A DNA stretch of 64,000 bases, from the NCBI GenBank assembly GCA_947311845.1, contig CAMZMU010000055.1, positions 18,786,877 through 18,850,876 of the forward strand, written 5' to 3'. Positions 1 to 11,085 of this stretch are shown piece by piece. The notes below the pieces were generated by a model, which was not told the DNA's origin, made no database searches, and worked only from the letters and a program-made list of their open reading frames with translations. The position numbers and the translations under genes are program-made. Within the stretch, counting starts at the first letter, position 1; each line of letters begins with the position of its first letter. This DNA is from Poa pratensis. Lineage: Eukaryota > Streptophyta > Magnoliopsida > Poales > Poaceae.

Positions 1-462
1 CGCGAGTTAAGCATCTCCGAGCTTGGGATCGCAGGAACAAAGATCAACACAGATTTACCCAGGTTCGGCCCCCTCAATGTGAGGTAAAAGACCTACTTCC
101 TGCCTACCCTAGATTGGTATTGATATGATAATCGAGGTGTTACAATGGAGGCGATCCGATCTGGTACTCGCCGTATGAGCTAGGGTTTAGGGCTTGATGG
201 CTTGACCCGCTCTAAGTCCTGCGAGTCCTCTTTATATACACATAGGCTCGCTTGGTTACAAAAGGAAACTTCCCCATAAGGAATACATCCACAGAGGCCT
301 ACTCGGAGACTACTTGGTCGTCACGTCCTCCGGGATATGTCTTCTAGATCTTTCCCCTTATGGCGGTTCAATATTGGGCTTGCTCCCAAGTGGGGCTTTG
401 TCCATGCGAGTAAGTTAAATCGCACTGGGCCGCGGGTTAATCCAGAAAGTATTCCCCCGACA
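1..462 (+). mobile_element. 3' part of a Gypsy-type LTR
   Basis: The stretch has the layout of Triticeae Gypsy LTRs: a TTTACCCAGGTTCGGCCCC-like block near base 55, a CTACTTCCTGC block near 90, a TATATA-type promoter word near 235, and a terminal ACA at 460-462. The next bases, GAAGG (463-467), belong to the Copia sequence that follows and are also found uninterrupted at 8941-8945. This fits a Gypsy insertion into a Copia copy with a 5-bp target duplication GAAGG. The rest of the element lies left of the window. The family is assigned from memory of LTR layout. Confidence 0.65.
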
Positions 463-703
463 GAAGGCAAAACATGATCAACACCAGAACTCCATGGTTG
501 TTAGGGTCATCAAAATGTAATCTAGATTATTGCCTCTAGTGCAAGTGGGAGACTGAAAGGAATATGCCCGAGAGGCAATAATAAAGTGGTTATTATCTTA
601 TTCCATGTTTATGATAAATGTTTATTTCTCATGCTAGAATTGTATTAATCGGAAACATTAATACATGTGTGACTAATAAACAAGTATGAGTTCCTAGTAA
701 CGC
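463..703 (+). repeat. Duplicate of Copia 3' end (RNase H tail, PPT, LTR start)
   Basis: These 241 bases match 8941-9181 without an indel and with three substitutions seen by eye. They hold the last codons of the Copia polyprotein, the purine tract AAGTGGGAGAC and the first ~150 bases of the LTR. On the left they are cut by the Gypsy LTR and on the right by the CACTA terminus, so this is a fragment. Confidence 0.85.
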
Positions 704-721
704 CACTAGTAGGAATGTGCT

Positions 722-1060
722 TATAGCCACCAGCCTACCACTGGCGGACGGTATTTGCATCTGCCAGCGTTATTACCGCTGGCGGGCGGTTTTCCGTGCC
801 CTCCACTGGTTCTACACGTACCACTGGTGGACGTCCCACGGTGCCCGCCAGCGGTAGTACCAGGCATGTTTAAGGAGGCGGGGCTAACTACCGCAGGCGG
901 ACGGAGTCAGTGCCCGCCAGCGGTACGAAACTTACCACTGACGGACGGTTTGGGGTGCCTGTCAGCGGTAACTAGCTCGGCTATGCCCATCCAGGGAAAA
1001 AATATGCCAGGTTACCACTGGCGGACACGCATATGCGTCCGCTAGCGATAACCTGGAAAA
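722..1060. repeat. Left subterminal repeats of the CACTA element
   Basis: About ten copies of a 12-16 bp word related to TACCGCTGGCGGACG lie here in alternating orientation (for example near 738, 772, 846, 890, 916, 1014 and 1040). In CACTA elements such arrays are the transposase binding sites. Many copies are degenerate (ACTGGCGG for GCTGGCGG). Confidence 0.85.
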
Positions 1061-1657
1061 GTGGCATAAGTGCGGCCACCAACCCCTTCCCTCCATTATT
1101 GCACTTCACACTTGCTTCTCTCACAAGCTCGAGTTTTGCTCATTTGTGGCTAATTTCCCCCATAAATTCATCACTCTTAGCCAATAAAAACTTATTTAGT
1201 TGATAGATCCCACTAAATCTCTCTCCCATATCCAACTTTGACCAAAACAAATCCACTGAAGTCACTCTTATCTCAAGATCTAGATTTCATCTCCGGTCGA
1301 CTTCCGCGGTTTTTTTTTGACGTGTGTTTTACTTATTAAGGTGATCTTTTATCGATATAAATGCATATTCTTAAAATTTGGTCGGATAAAATGAGCTCGT
1401 AACCATGCGAAATGATGAAATGGCTTGGAATGTGTGAAATTTTGTTGTGATGAATAAATTTGTGTTGTGATGTGTGAAATTAATAATGAGGGTGCCAATA
1501 CCATGCCGGAATGTTGATTCATTTTCTGTTTCGGCAACTTTTGGCACTCTCCTTAGGTCCTATTTGTAGGAAGGTCATGGCGAATTTTTTCGTGAAACCC
1601 GATAAAATTAAAAATGGTGATTAATTATTTTCTTGATTCTACAACGTGCAGGTGATA
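1061..1657 (+). promoter_or_regulatory. Leader region of the CACTA transposase gene
   Basis: This is AT-rich non-coding DNA between the subterminal repeats and the first transposase ATG. Bases ~1490-1600 (TGCCGGAATGTTGATT, then TTAGGTCCTATTTGTAG and AAGGTCATGGCGAA) are recognisably related to 5985-6065, which lies in front of the element's second gene. A CAG at 1648-1650 directly before the coding sequence could be a splice acceptor. Confidence 0.5.
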
Positions 1658-4600
1658 ATGGTTATTATGAGTGAACGTGTCGTGAATACATACTTGAGAC
1701 ACGCGACGGAAGACATGCTGCAGAATAAACGCAAAGATATACAATGTCCGTGTCGAACATGCAAATTGGAGGTCGGCTTCACTCCATTTACCGGAGATTT
1801 GCTGGAACACCTGCTCAGGCGTGGTTTCATGGATGGCCACACTCGTTGGATAGAAGATGATGAAAATGATGGTGCGGCGGCAGGAAATGATCAGGAAGGG
1901 CAGCAAGACAATAACGATGAGGGGCAAGAAGACGAAGAGCCTGATCCCCAACATGATCACGTTGAAGAAGACAATGATGATCATCAGGTGGTACCAGAAG
2001 AGGAGGACACACGGACACTGCTAACTTCAGTCGTGCGGGACCCTCATCTAACAGAACTGTTTCTTCAGATGACGACTAACAGGGAATCTAAGTTGACGCA
2101 ATTGGAGAAAGACTCAAATACTCCGTTGTATCTAGGCTGCGACCCGGAAGATTCCCGCTTGAAAGTATCGCTTGATGTTCTGCAGATGAAGACAAGCCAC
2201 AAATGGAGCGATAAAAGCATTGACGCTAATCTGGAATACATGCACGGTCTCCTTCCGAAGGGCAACACGTGTCCTAAAAATTGTGACGAAGCCAAGAAAG
2301 TCGTGTGCCCCTTTGATTTACCGCACGAGAGGTACCATGTGTGCATCTTCGACTGCTACATATTTCAGAAAGAGGACGAGGAAATGATCAAATGTCCAGT
2401 GTGCAATGTTGCTCGATACAAGACCAGGAAGAAAGCCCCTCACAAAGTCGTGTGGTACTTTCCGCTCATTCCTCGTCTGCAGCGATATTTCATAGACCGT
2501 AAGGAAGCAAAGCGAATGCGCTGGCACGCGGAAAGAAGGGCGGCAGTGTTGCAAGATTCAGAGCGGAGTGAAAAGATAATTCTGACACACCCTTCGGATG
2601 CAAGCCAGTGGAAAGCATTAGACACTTACGATGCAGAGTTTGGAGACAAGCCAAGGAACATCAGGTTGGGTGCGAGCACCGATGGTCTCAATCCATTTGG
2701 CAACCAGAGCAGTACACACAGCACGTGGCCTGTGTTTGTATGGATATACAACCTCCCCCTTGTTGTGCATGAAAAGGAAGTACATACACATGAGCATGCT
2801 CATTCAAGGGCCGAAACAACCAGGCAGCGACATCAATCTGTATCTGAAGCTACTGTAAGATGAGCTAGCCACGTTATGGGTGCCAGAAGGGGTCTCTACT
2901 TGGGACGCAGTCGCAGAAGAGTATTTCCCTATGTGAGCTGCCTTTTTGTGTACGGTGCACGATTTGCCCAGCTGCGCATACGTTGGTGGGCAGGTGTCCC
3001 ACGGACATAACGGATGCGTCAGGTGCATGGATGATCCGACATTCCACCAGCTCAAGAAAGCCGGTTCTTCAAAAACCGTCTACATAGGCCATCAAAGGTG
3101 GCTACGCAATATAGACCCATGGAGGAAACGTGGAGACCTTTTCAACGGTAAAGATGAGCTCCGAGGACCTCCACGTAAGAGGAGCGGCGATGAAATTTAC
3201 GAGTTGCTGAATGGTTGGGAAGAGTGCCCTGAGCCGGGAAAGAAGCGACAGACGCCAAAACCGCTCCATGGTGTTTGGAAGACGAGGTCTGTGTTTTGGG
3301 ACTTGCCATACTGGCCCATCTTCAGTACGCCAAATTGCCTTGATCTAATGCATATCACGAAGAATGTGTACAAGAGTTTGTTTAGCACTGTGCTCCATAT
3401 GGCGGACAGGACCAAAGATAGGCCGAAAGCAAGACGTGACCTTAAACATATGAACATTAGGGAAGAGCTTCAAGGGGGATACCAAAATGGGGATGATGAC
3501 CAGTCGGATGAGGAGACGGACGGTCACCCTGCTAAAAGGGTTAAGAAGAATGACTATTACTGTCCCCCTCTTGCTTCACTCTTAGTCCAAATGAGATCAA
3601 ACAGTTGTTCAAGTGCCTTCTAGGAGTTAAAGTGCCTTTGGGTTACTCGGGGCTGATAAGCAGATTCTTAGACTGGCAGAAAAAGAAGTTCAGCGTATGA
3701 AGTCTCATGATTGTCACGTGATGATGACGCAAATATTCCCAGTTGCGATCTGAGGGATAATGGACAAGCATGTCCGTGACACCCTTTTTGGCCTCTGTAA
3801 CTTCTTTGACGTGATCTCTCGAAAGTCAATCACAGCAAAGAGACTCTCAAGGCTGCAGGAAAAAATTGTTGTGATACTATGCGAGCTTGAGATGTACTTC
3901 CCGCCCGCATTCTTTGACATTTGCGTGCATCTGTTGGTCCACATCATGGATGATATCATTCATCTCGGACCGTTGTTTCTCCACAACATGATGGCGTTCG
4001 AAAGGATGAATGGGGTCATAAAAGGATTTGTTCGTAACAGGGCCCGTCCGGATGGAAGCATTGTTCAAGGCTTTCTCACTGAAGAGTGCATCTCTTTCTG
4101 CACCAATCAGCTGGAGATAATTGATAACCCTATTGGTTTGCCCCCTAACAAGCACTTTGGCAAGTTAGGTGGGTCAGGTCACAAAAATGGCGCGCGGGAC
4201 TTACATGTGGGCTTCGCTCATCGAATGGCCGACTTTAACAGGGCAAACTTAGTAGCTCCCCAATATCTTGAAATGGTCGATACTTGGGTGAAAAAGCACA
4301 AAATCATGATTATGCAGAAGTACACTGACCAGGGCAGGCAAAGAACCGAAGGAGAAATAATCAGAGAGCACAACTCCTCTTTCTTGCGTTGGTTCAAACA
4401 TGAGCTTGTCGCTCCGCCAACGGATTGTGCAGAAGGTAGACTCTTATTCGACTTACCACGTGGCCCCGCCCCCAACCTCATGACGTTTCAAGCATATGAT
4501 ATCAACGGGTTCACTTTCTACACGGAGGAAAAGGACAAAACTTCTGACTATCAAAACTCAGGGGTAACGATGGAATCCTACGTCGGTGACAAGAAGTTCA

Positions 4601-5088
4601 GATACTACGGAAGGATAGAGGAGATCAGGGAGCTTAACTACTCTGGAGAGAAGGTGCCGATGTTCCACGTGAGATGGGCTAGGTTATCCACCGTCAAAAA
4701 AGAAGACCAATATTTCACCACCATGGTTTTACCCGAAGCCGGCACTTCATCAAGCACAAACGTCACCGCACAAAATGAGCCATGGGTATTAGCTAAGCAC
4801 GTGTCTCAATGTTTCTTCATAACCGACCCGTCAAAGCCTAGCCGTGTGGTCATGAGGAGAGGCAAAAGAAACATCATCGGAATGGATGGAATCGCCAATG
4901 AGGACGACTTCGACCAGTTCGGTGACCCTAATATTGAAGATGATGAAGATGACGAGACAACATACACATTCAGAAGAAGCAGAACCACGCTACCCACGAG
5001 AGGTCTTCCATTCAAAAGAAGAGGTCATAATGTGGGGCTAAATTATGCAACTGCGACTAAAGAAGGCAAGAAGATGGGCAAACGCTAA
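1658..5088 (+). pseudogene. CACTA transposase (tnp2 / Transposase_21), frameshifted
   Basis: This was the enzyme that cuts and moves CACTA elements. In order it shows an N-terminal transposase-associated region (about 1667-1850, with the Cys-rich word CPCRTCK), an acidic linker, the tnp2 core (about 2250-3560, containing DGLNPFG, GCVRCMDDPTF, SVFWDLPYW and LDLMHITKNV), a DUF4218-type region (3760-4120, with MMAFERMNGVIKGFVRN) and a DUF4216-type region (about 4590-4720, YYGRIEEIREL). It is not one frame. A base loss near 2755 shifts the frame, stops occur at 2856 and 2934, a further shift follows just after, two more lie near 3590 and 3700, and a TGA stands at 3751. The C-terminal 442 codons (3760-5088) are open. 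I take ATG 1658 or 1667 as the start. No mRNA from this copy could give a full transposase. Confidence 0.9.
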
Positions 5089-5280
5089 GAGAAAAGCGCT
5101 AGACATGCATGTGTGTTATTTTAAATTTGTATTTGAAATGTTTTGAACAATGATGTGTATGAATATTTATATAAATGCACCCAAGTATTTTAAACGTATT
5201 TTGCGATGCGCAATTGTACTTGAAAATACTAAATAATAACAAAAATAGAAAAGAAAACAACAAAACAGAAAATAATAAAA

Positions 5281-6225
5281 TATACCGCTGGCGGACACCG
5301 CGCCCCGTCCGCCAGCGGTAATTATATACCGCTGGCGGACACAGCTCACGTCCGCCAGCGGTAATGTCCGCCCGCCCACTTACGCACGGGTCCCTCTCTC
5401 TTTCCCCATTATCCCCCACACGTGGTAGCATCTCTCTCCTCGCGCCCCCCGATTCAAACCGCCGCCGCGTCGCCGTCCCGCGCCGCCCCCGCCGCGCCGC
5501 CGTCCCGCGCCGCCTCCTCCTCGTCGGCCATCCCCGAGCGCCTCCGCCTTTTCCTCCTCCACTAACTGGCCCCGAGCGCCGCCGCCTCCTCCTCCACGGC
5601 GTTGCCCCGAGCGCCGCCACCACCATCAACCTCCGCCTCCGGCGCGCTGCTCTCCTCCTCCACCATCGAGCCAGAGCAAGGCTGAGCCCCCTCCTGGTGA
5701 GCTTGCTCGCCCCCTCCTCTCTTCTCCTCTCCGGTTGACATGTGCACACAAGGTGTTTGGTGAAATGCCCATGTATTTTTTCTTCAAATTTTGTTACTGT
5801 TGTACATGAATGTCCATGTGGTGGTGGTGATGAATGTTTGGTGATGGTGGTGAATGTGTGGTGGTGATGAAATGTGGTGGTGGTGGTGAATGTGGTGGTG
5901 GTGGATGTGTGGTGGTGATGATTTTTTTGTGTGGTTGTGATGAATATAAAATGTTATGCATTTACCCTTGAGACCTTTGAGATTGCCGGAACGTTGATTA
6001 GCTTCCGTTCTGGTAAATTCGGGTACTCCATATGTCCTATTTTTAGCAAAGGTCATGCCAAAAAATTCATGAATTTTCGCATGACCTTTTCTAAAAAAGA
6101 CATATTTGAGTGCCTACACTTGCCGTGACGGATATTCCGGCAAACTTAGACTCATGGGTATCTTAGTACTTAATTAGGTGAATTTTCCTGTTATACTAAG
6201 TTCGACTTTTCTCGTTAGTGTGAAC
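5281..6225 (+). promoter_or_regulatory. Internal repeat cluster, GC-rich block and leader before CACTA gene 2
   Basis: Two perfect pairs of TACCGCTGGCGGAC...GTCCGCCAGCGGTA (5283-5321 and 5328-5364) repeat the element's own subterminal word in the middle of the element. A GC-rich block of CGCCGCC runs (5380-5740) and a GTGGTG/GATGAT simple repeat (5815-5935) follow. Bases ~5985-6065 then resemble the leader before the transposase. I read this as the promoter region of the second gene. Open frames on either strand of the GC-rich block are compositional. Confidence 0.6.
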
Positions 6226-8234
6226 ATGGCTGACAAAGATGAGGCCGGGGGTTCTCAGATAGGAGGCGAGGATCCGATGCAGCCGTTCATCGAGAACGAA
6301 CTCACAAGCACCTTCAAATCCATGTTCCTACCGTCTGTGAGTTCGTTCAGACTTGGATGAATGGAGGCAAAGTAGGGCCTCCCCCCATGACCGGCTACGG
6401 CTACAGCTACAGCAACTCTATCACCAATTTGATGCCTATTGTGCAAAATCATGATACGCCAGAAGATGCGCCGGTGAACAAGCCTAAGAAGGCACGGAAA
6501 AGATACAAGAAACATAAGTTGGATGACTCCAACAGCCGGCCGGAGCAGGGGACTGATTTCCGGTTTGTAGACATGATACCCATCAAGAACTGGCATACGA
6601 CGCATCACTTGGGTAAATTGATCCTGCCAGCGGATTTGGTTGAAAAGTTGTCTGGACATTTGTTGGACCTACATGAGCTTGTTCTTGTTATGGAGACGAG
6701 ACTTCTCGAGCAAGAAAATCCAACATACCCAGTTTTTATTGCAAAGGTACCAAAACGGTTGGGCTTTGTCACAGAAGATGGCGCAGACCTGCTCTTTGTG
6801 AGATTTGATGATATCTTTAGAATGTTCCATATGCTCCCGCTCCACCCATCCATGGTCCACCTTGTTGCGCTCCATATGGCGTACCAAATCAAAATGGAGG
6901 ATACACCCGAAATCGTGGTAGTTGACCCCTACTATTTACAAGAAATGTTCGTGAACAACCCTGAGGGTAGGAAAAACGCGACGCGTTACCTCAAAAATCT
7001 CTTCCTCGACAATGTTCACAAGCGCACCTATCTCTTGCCTTATTTTCCCGAGTAAGTCATTCATACCTGTCATAATTAACATGCTTCCATAGATTTCCAT
7101 TGTTGAATTTGCATCTACAATGGAGAAATTTTGCGCAGAAACAAACACGGCACCCTCATCTGGTTGGACATGGTAGATTTGAGTGCCGTGTATCTCGACA
7201 GCGGGGATCGTTATGAAGACAAGGCTACTAGAAGGGACTACACCGACATCAAGATTGTTCTGAATAATGCTCTCAACGGCTACGCCTTAAAGGGTGGCCC
7301 GATAAAAAAACATATGATGAAAGCTATAAATTCTCCCACATAACGTATTTCCCCTGCATCAAGCAGGATTCAAGGAGTTTTATGGAGTCATGGTACCTAA
7401 TCTATCAAATGCGGTGGTTATTAAAGTTTCAACGATGAGGCCAATTTGTTGGTGATATTAACAAATGGTGCAAAAGACTGAAGGAACCCACTGATTATGT
7501 TATCAGAGATCAGTTCCGTTACATCCAGAAGAGGATCGCGCGAATCATCATGTGTGACGTCCTAGAAAAAGATGGGGAGTTCTACTTCGGCTTTAAACCA
7601 CCACCTAATGCCAAGATAGAACACCACATAAGATGTTCGGGTGATTATAGGCTATTTAACTCGTTAGATGGTGGTAACGTGTTCCCATAGATACCGAAGA
7701 GAAGGTGAGCAACAATTAACAGTCTCCGTAAACTACATCCCTAAATTAACTTGCCTAGTTTCGAAAGTCGTTTGATTTTGTGTGATCGATGCTATATTTT
7801 CTTCTATCTTATGTACACACATCTTTTTTCTTACACCTCTTATTTGGCTTATACTTTTATATGCGTCGTACAGAGAAATGAAGAAGTGGTATGTGGTGTA
7901 CCAAGGTCATGTTCCAGGAGTCTATGAAGAGTGGGAAGACTGTCTAAAGCAAGTGAACAAGTTCAAAGGCAACAACCACAAAAGCTGCAAGAGTTAAGCG
8001 GAGGCGGAAGCTAGGTACTTCAACCACCTTCTTGCGGAAGAGAGGAAGAACTAGATGAAGTCCAACATCATCATGAACAACCACAATGGTTACAACTGTA
8101 AAGCGGCGACAGAAGCTAGATACTTGAATCACCTGCTTGCGGAAGAGAGGAAGAACCGGATGAAGTCCAACTTCATCGTGATCCCCTTCTTACTCATCGT
8201 CATTGTCATTCTCTTGTATGTGATTGTGGTTTAG
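6226..8234 (+). pseudogene. CACTA second gene: Ulp1-like region + RNase H1-type N-terminal domain + TM
   Basis: The start is ATG 6226 (MADKDEAGGS). A frameshift near 6340 joins to the frame that runs to 7051. A GT-AG intron 7052-7138 then keeps the frame. The next exon carries the His (KHGTLIWLD) and Asp (VYLDSG) regions of a C48/Ulp1-like protease fold. The frame is broken around 7340-7400 and the expected catalytic Cys is not visible. A second intron ends at CAG 7872. The following exon contains KKWYVVYQGHVPGVYEEW, the hybrid-binding domain of RNase H1 type (Pfam Cauli_VI). After it comes a 35-codon duplication, then a hydrophobic tail (PFLLIVIVILLYVIVV) ending at 8234. In-frame stops at 7996 and 8052 also break it. 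Its role in transposition is unknown to me. Confidence 0.75.
7997..8172 (+). repeat. 105-bp tandem duplication in CACTA gene 2
   Basis: The block containing CTTGCGGAAGAGAGGAAGAA occurs at 8031 and again at 8136, a period of 105 bp (35 codons, so frame-neutral). Both copies encode ARYFNHLLAEERKKN-like text. The first copy has stops (TAA 7996, TAG 8052); the second is open. Confidence 0.85.
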
Positions 8235-8483
8235 ATGATAGTAGTTGATTTGGAAAACTTCCGTGGATGAATCTATCGACATGTATTCATGTATGACAAC
8301 TTTTATCATCTTGGCTATTATTATGTGGTTTGTAATGCATGTGATCGATGAAACAACAATGTCATTTGTATGTGGATTTGTCTATATTCCTGTTGTTTTG
8401 TTCGCCTGTACACCTGAATATACTATATTTATACTAGATATACTGCTGGAATAGGATTTTCTGGAAAAAAATAATACCACGAA

Positions 8484-8830
8484 ATACTACCGCTGGCGGA
8501 CAGAGCACCTAGAACCCCTAACCAGCGACTAGTACCGCTGGCAGGCGTGGTGGATTACCGCTGGCGGACGCATGCCCACCAGCGATGTGGCATATACCGC
8601 TGGCGGTTGCTATGGGATGCCCGCCAGCGGTAACAGCCCAACCGCATGCCCACCAGCGATGTGGCATATACCGCTGGCGGTTGCTATGGGATGCCCGCCA
8701 GCGGTAACATCGCTTACCGCTGGCGGACGGCCGGCCGCCAGCGGTAATTATTACCACTGGCATAGTGATCGCTGGCGGGCGCCCGCCCGCTAGCGGTAGG
8801 CCATTTCCGTCCGCCAGCGGTAGGCCTTTT
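8484..8830. repeat. Right subterminal repeats of the CACTA element, with 74-bp tandem copy
   Basis: About thirteen TACCGCTGGCGG / CCGCCAGCGGTA words in both orientations precede the right terminus. A 74-bp unit starting CATGCCCACCAGCGATG at 8571 is repeated at 8645. The copies are better conserved than in the left array. Confidence 0.88.
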
Positions 8831-8840
8831 CCTACTAGTG

Positions 8841-9031
8841 GTTTTCACTCCATCCGTGAACATGTCAAGGATGGTGATATAAAGATTTGCAAAGTACACA
8901 CGGATCTGAATGTCGCAGACCCGTTGACTAAACAACTCCTGAAGGCAAAACATGATCAACACCAGAACTCCATGGGTGTTAGGGTCATCAAAATGTAATC
9001 TAGATTATTGCCTCTAGTGCAAGTGGGAGAC
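8841..9031 (+). pseudogene. 3' end of a Copia polyprotein (RNase H tail) and polypurine tract
   Basis: The frame 8841-8998 reads FHSIREHVKDGDI, then VHTDLNVADPLTKQLLK, and ends ...GVRVIKM before a TAA. This is the typical C-terminal end of a Ty1/Copia polyprotein (RNase H). The purine tract AAGTGGGAGAC (9021-9031) stands directly before the LTR. Everything upstream is replaced by the CACTA element. Confidence 0.88.
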
Positions 9032-10663
9032 TGAAAGGAATATGCCCGAGAGGCAATAATAAAGTGGTTATTATCTTATTCCATGTTTATGATAAATGTT
9101 TATTTCTCATGCTAGAATTGTATTAATCAGAAACGTTAATACATGTGTGACTAATAAACAAGTATGAGTTCCTAGTAACGCCTCTCGTTTAACTAGCTCA
9201 TTGATTAAACTGATGATCAAGGTTTCCTGATCATGAACATTGGATGTTGTTAATAATGGGATCACGTCATTAGGAGAATGATGTGATGAACACACACCCA
9301 AAGGAAGTATAGCAATGCAATCAAGTCATAAAGTTTATATTGTTATATCTTTCACGTATGTAGTAACCCTAATCCTTAGACCATGAGATCATGTCAATCA
9401 CTAACATCGAAAGAGTGCTTTGTTGCCATCAAACATCACACCGTAAAAGGGTGACTATAAAGGTGACGTTAGGTACTCTGAAAGTATTAGTTGAGGCTCA
9501 TGGATCAAGAGTGGGATTTGTCCATCCAAATGACAGAGAGATATACTCTGGGCCCTCTCGGTGATATCACATCGACATCGCTTGCAAGCACATGACTAGG
9601 TCACAAAGATGTCATATCACGGAACAAGTAAAGAGTACTTGTCGTAACGAGATCGAACTACGTATAGTTGATACCAATGATCGGATCTCGGACAAGTAAA
9701 ATATCGTGAGACAAAAGGAATTGGTTACGACGTTTTTGGCTCACACGATCACAAGATTCATCGTCGAATGTGTAGGAGTCATTACGGATATCCAGATCCC
9801 GCTGTTGACTATTGATCGGAGAGGTGTCTCGATCATGTCTACATTATTCACGAACCGTAGGGTGACACACTTAAGGTTTGCCGACGCTAATGAGAGGATA
9901 CGGAATATTGGAGAAAAGTTTGGACATCACCGAAATTGTTTCGGGTGATATTGAAATAGTTCAAGGGGGTAAGTGTTAATGTTTGTTGATTAAAAGAATC
10001 AGCAAATATTAAATCTCAAATAAAATAATTAACAATTTTTTATTCATTTATGAGTGAAAAAATCTTGGGATTTATGAGTGGGGGTTTCTACCAAATTAAG
10101 AGGAAGTTTCTAGTGAGTTAATATGGAGTTACCATTCACATTAAGAGGAATAAAATGGAGGCTCCTTCTTGGGCTGGCGCATCCCCAAGGAGTTGCTGCC
10201 TCCCCTCTCCTATATATTGAGTGGTGGTACTCCTCTCTCACTTGTTCTTTCACTTGTCCACTTGTTCCTCTTCCCGCTGTTCCACCGAAAAAGACATGGC
10301 TTGGGCGAAGCCCTGCAGAAATAGTTTCTCCACCACACCACGCCGTCGTGTTGTTGGACTTCCCGGTGGATCCTCTACTTCCGCTACCCGCTAGAACGAG
10401 GGAACGAAGGTCGTCGTCAAGCTGTACGTGTGACTGAGCACGGAAACGCTGCCCGTTGCAGCGTTCATCTTCGCGATCTTGAGATCGGCAAGTGATCGAC
10501 TACACCGTTCACGAGAATCATTCTCGAAACGTTTTTGGTCTTCGAGGGTGAGTTCTCTTAGAACTTGGTTCTACCCGTTGCTCACATCCACTAGATTAGA
10601 TCTTGGCGTATTGGTTGTTCTTACCGTAGGAATTTTTTTGTTTTCTATGCTACGAACCCATCA
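9032..10663 (+). mobile_element. Copia 3' LTR, Angela/BARE-like
   Basis: It begins TGAAAGGAATATGCCC after the polypurine tract and ends TTTTCTATGCTACGAACCCATCA, matching the ends of Angela/BARE1 LTRs as I remember them. The length of 1632 bp is normal for that group. A TATA-like CTATATATT lies near 10210. The first bases are TGAAAG rather than the usual TGTTGG. The partner 5' LTR is not in the window. Confidence 0.85.
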
Positions 10664-11085
10664 AAAGAAACATCATCAGAATATGTAACTCTTGACATGT
10701 ACTCAAAATTCTCATCCATATTAGGACATTGTAAAGCTGACAATTTAAAATGAGGAGCAATAGAATTTAAGATGATGGGCCTCACTCCGCTCGTCAGAAG
10801 TTAGGCTTTATCTTTATATGAAGTTGGATCACTATAAAACAACAATAACAAGGCAAATCAAGCCTACAACCTAATAAATGAAGTATTGCATGATAGCACA
10901 CACACGTTACACCCCACTTAGAGATAGTAACATAGACTATGTAATATATGCATGTTAGTAGTTTTAGTTACTCCTCACTATGTATGTAATATATGCAATA
11001 TAGCTTCTGATGTTAAATACTTGGTTAGATCAGATTCATTTGGAGGAAGGAAAAGTAGACATTTGGAAATGTCCCTAGGGACCTT
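10664..11085. other. No recognisable feature
   Basis: AT-rich, no convincing frame. It may be the eroded upstream part of the LINE that follows. Confidence 0.4.

Larger units (their letters stand above)
704..8840 (+). mobile_element. CACTA (En/Spm) DNA transposon, complete ends
   Basis: The element begins CACTAGTAGGAA at 704 and ends with the reverse complement TTCCTACTAGTG at 8840, the expected CACTA inverted termini. Arrays of the palindromic word TACCGCTGGCGG / CCGCCAGCGGTA fill both subterminal regions. Inside are a tnp2-type transposase gene and a second gene with an Ulp1-like region, both plus strand and both broken by frameshifts and stops, so this copy is probably non-autonomous. No 3-bp target duplication is seen (CGC on the left, GTT on the right). 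The flanks instead belong to overlapping copies of the same Copia element. Confidence 0.92.

Noticed and set aside
5099..5749. 216-codon minus-strand frame inside the CACTA element
   Set aside because: Arg-rich low-complexity text from CGCCGCC repeats; it is the probable leader of the second CACTA gene.
8484..8830. Regular palindromic repeats that could suggest a CRISPR array
   Set aside because: Alternating orientation, irregular spacing, inside CACTA termini of a plant genome: subterminal transposase sites.
704..8840. Calling the CACTA genes functional
   Set aside because: Several frameshifts and stops in each gene; even if some are sequencing errors, the internal stops at 2856, 3751, 7996 and 8052 are unlikely all to be artefacts.
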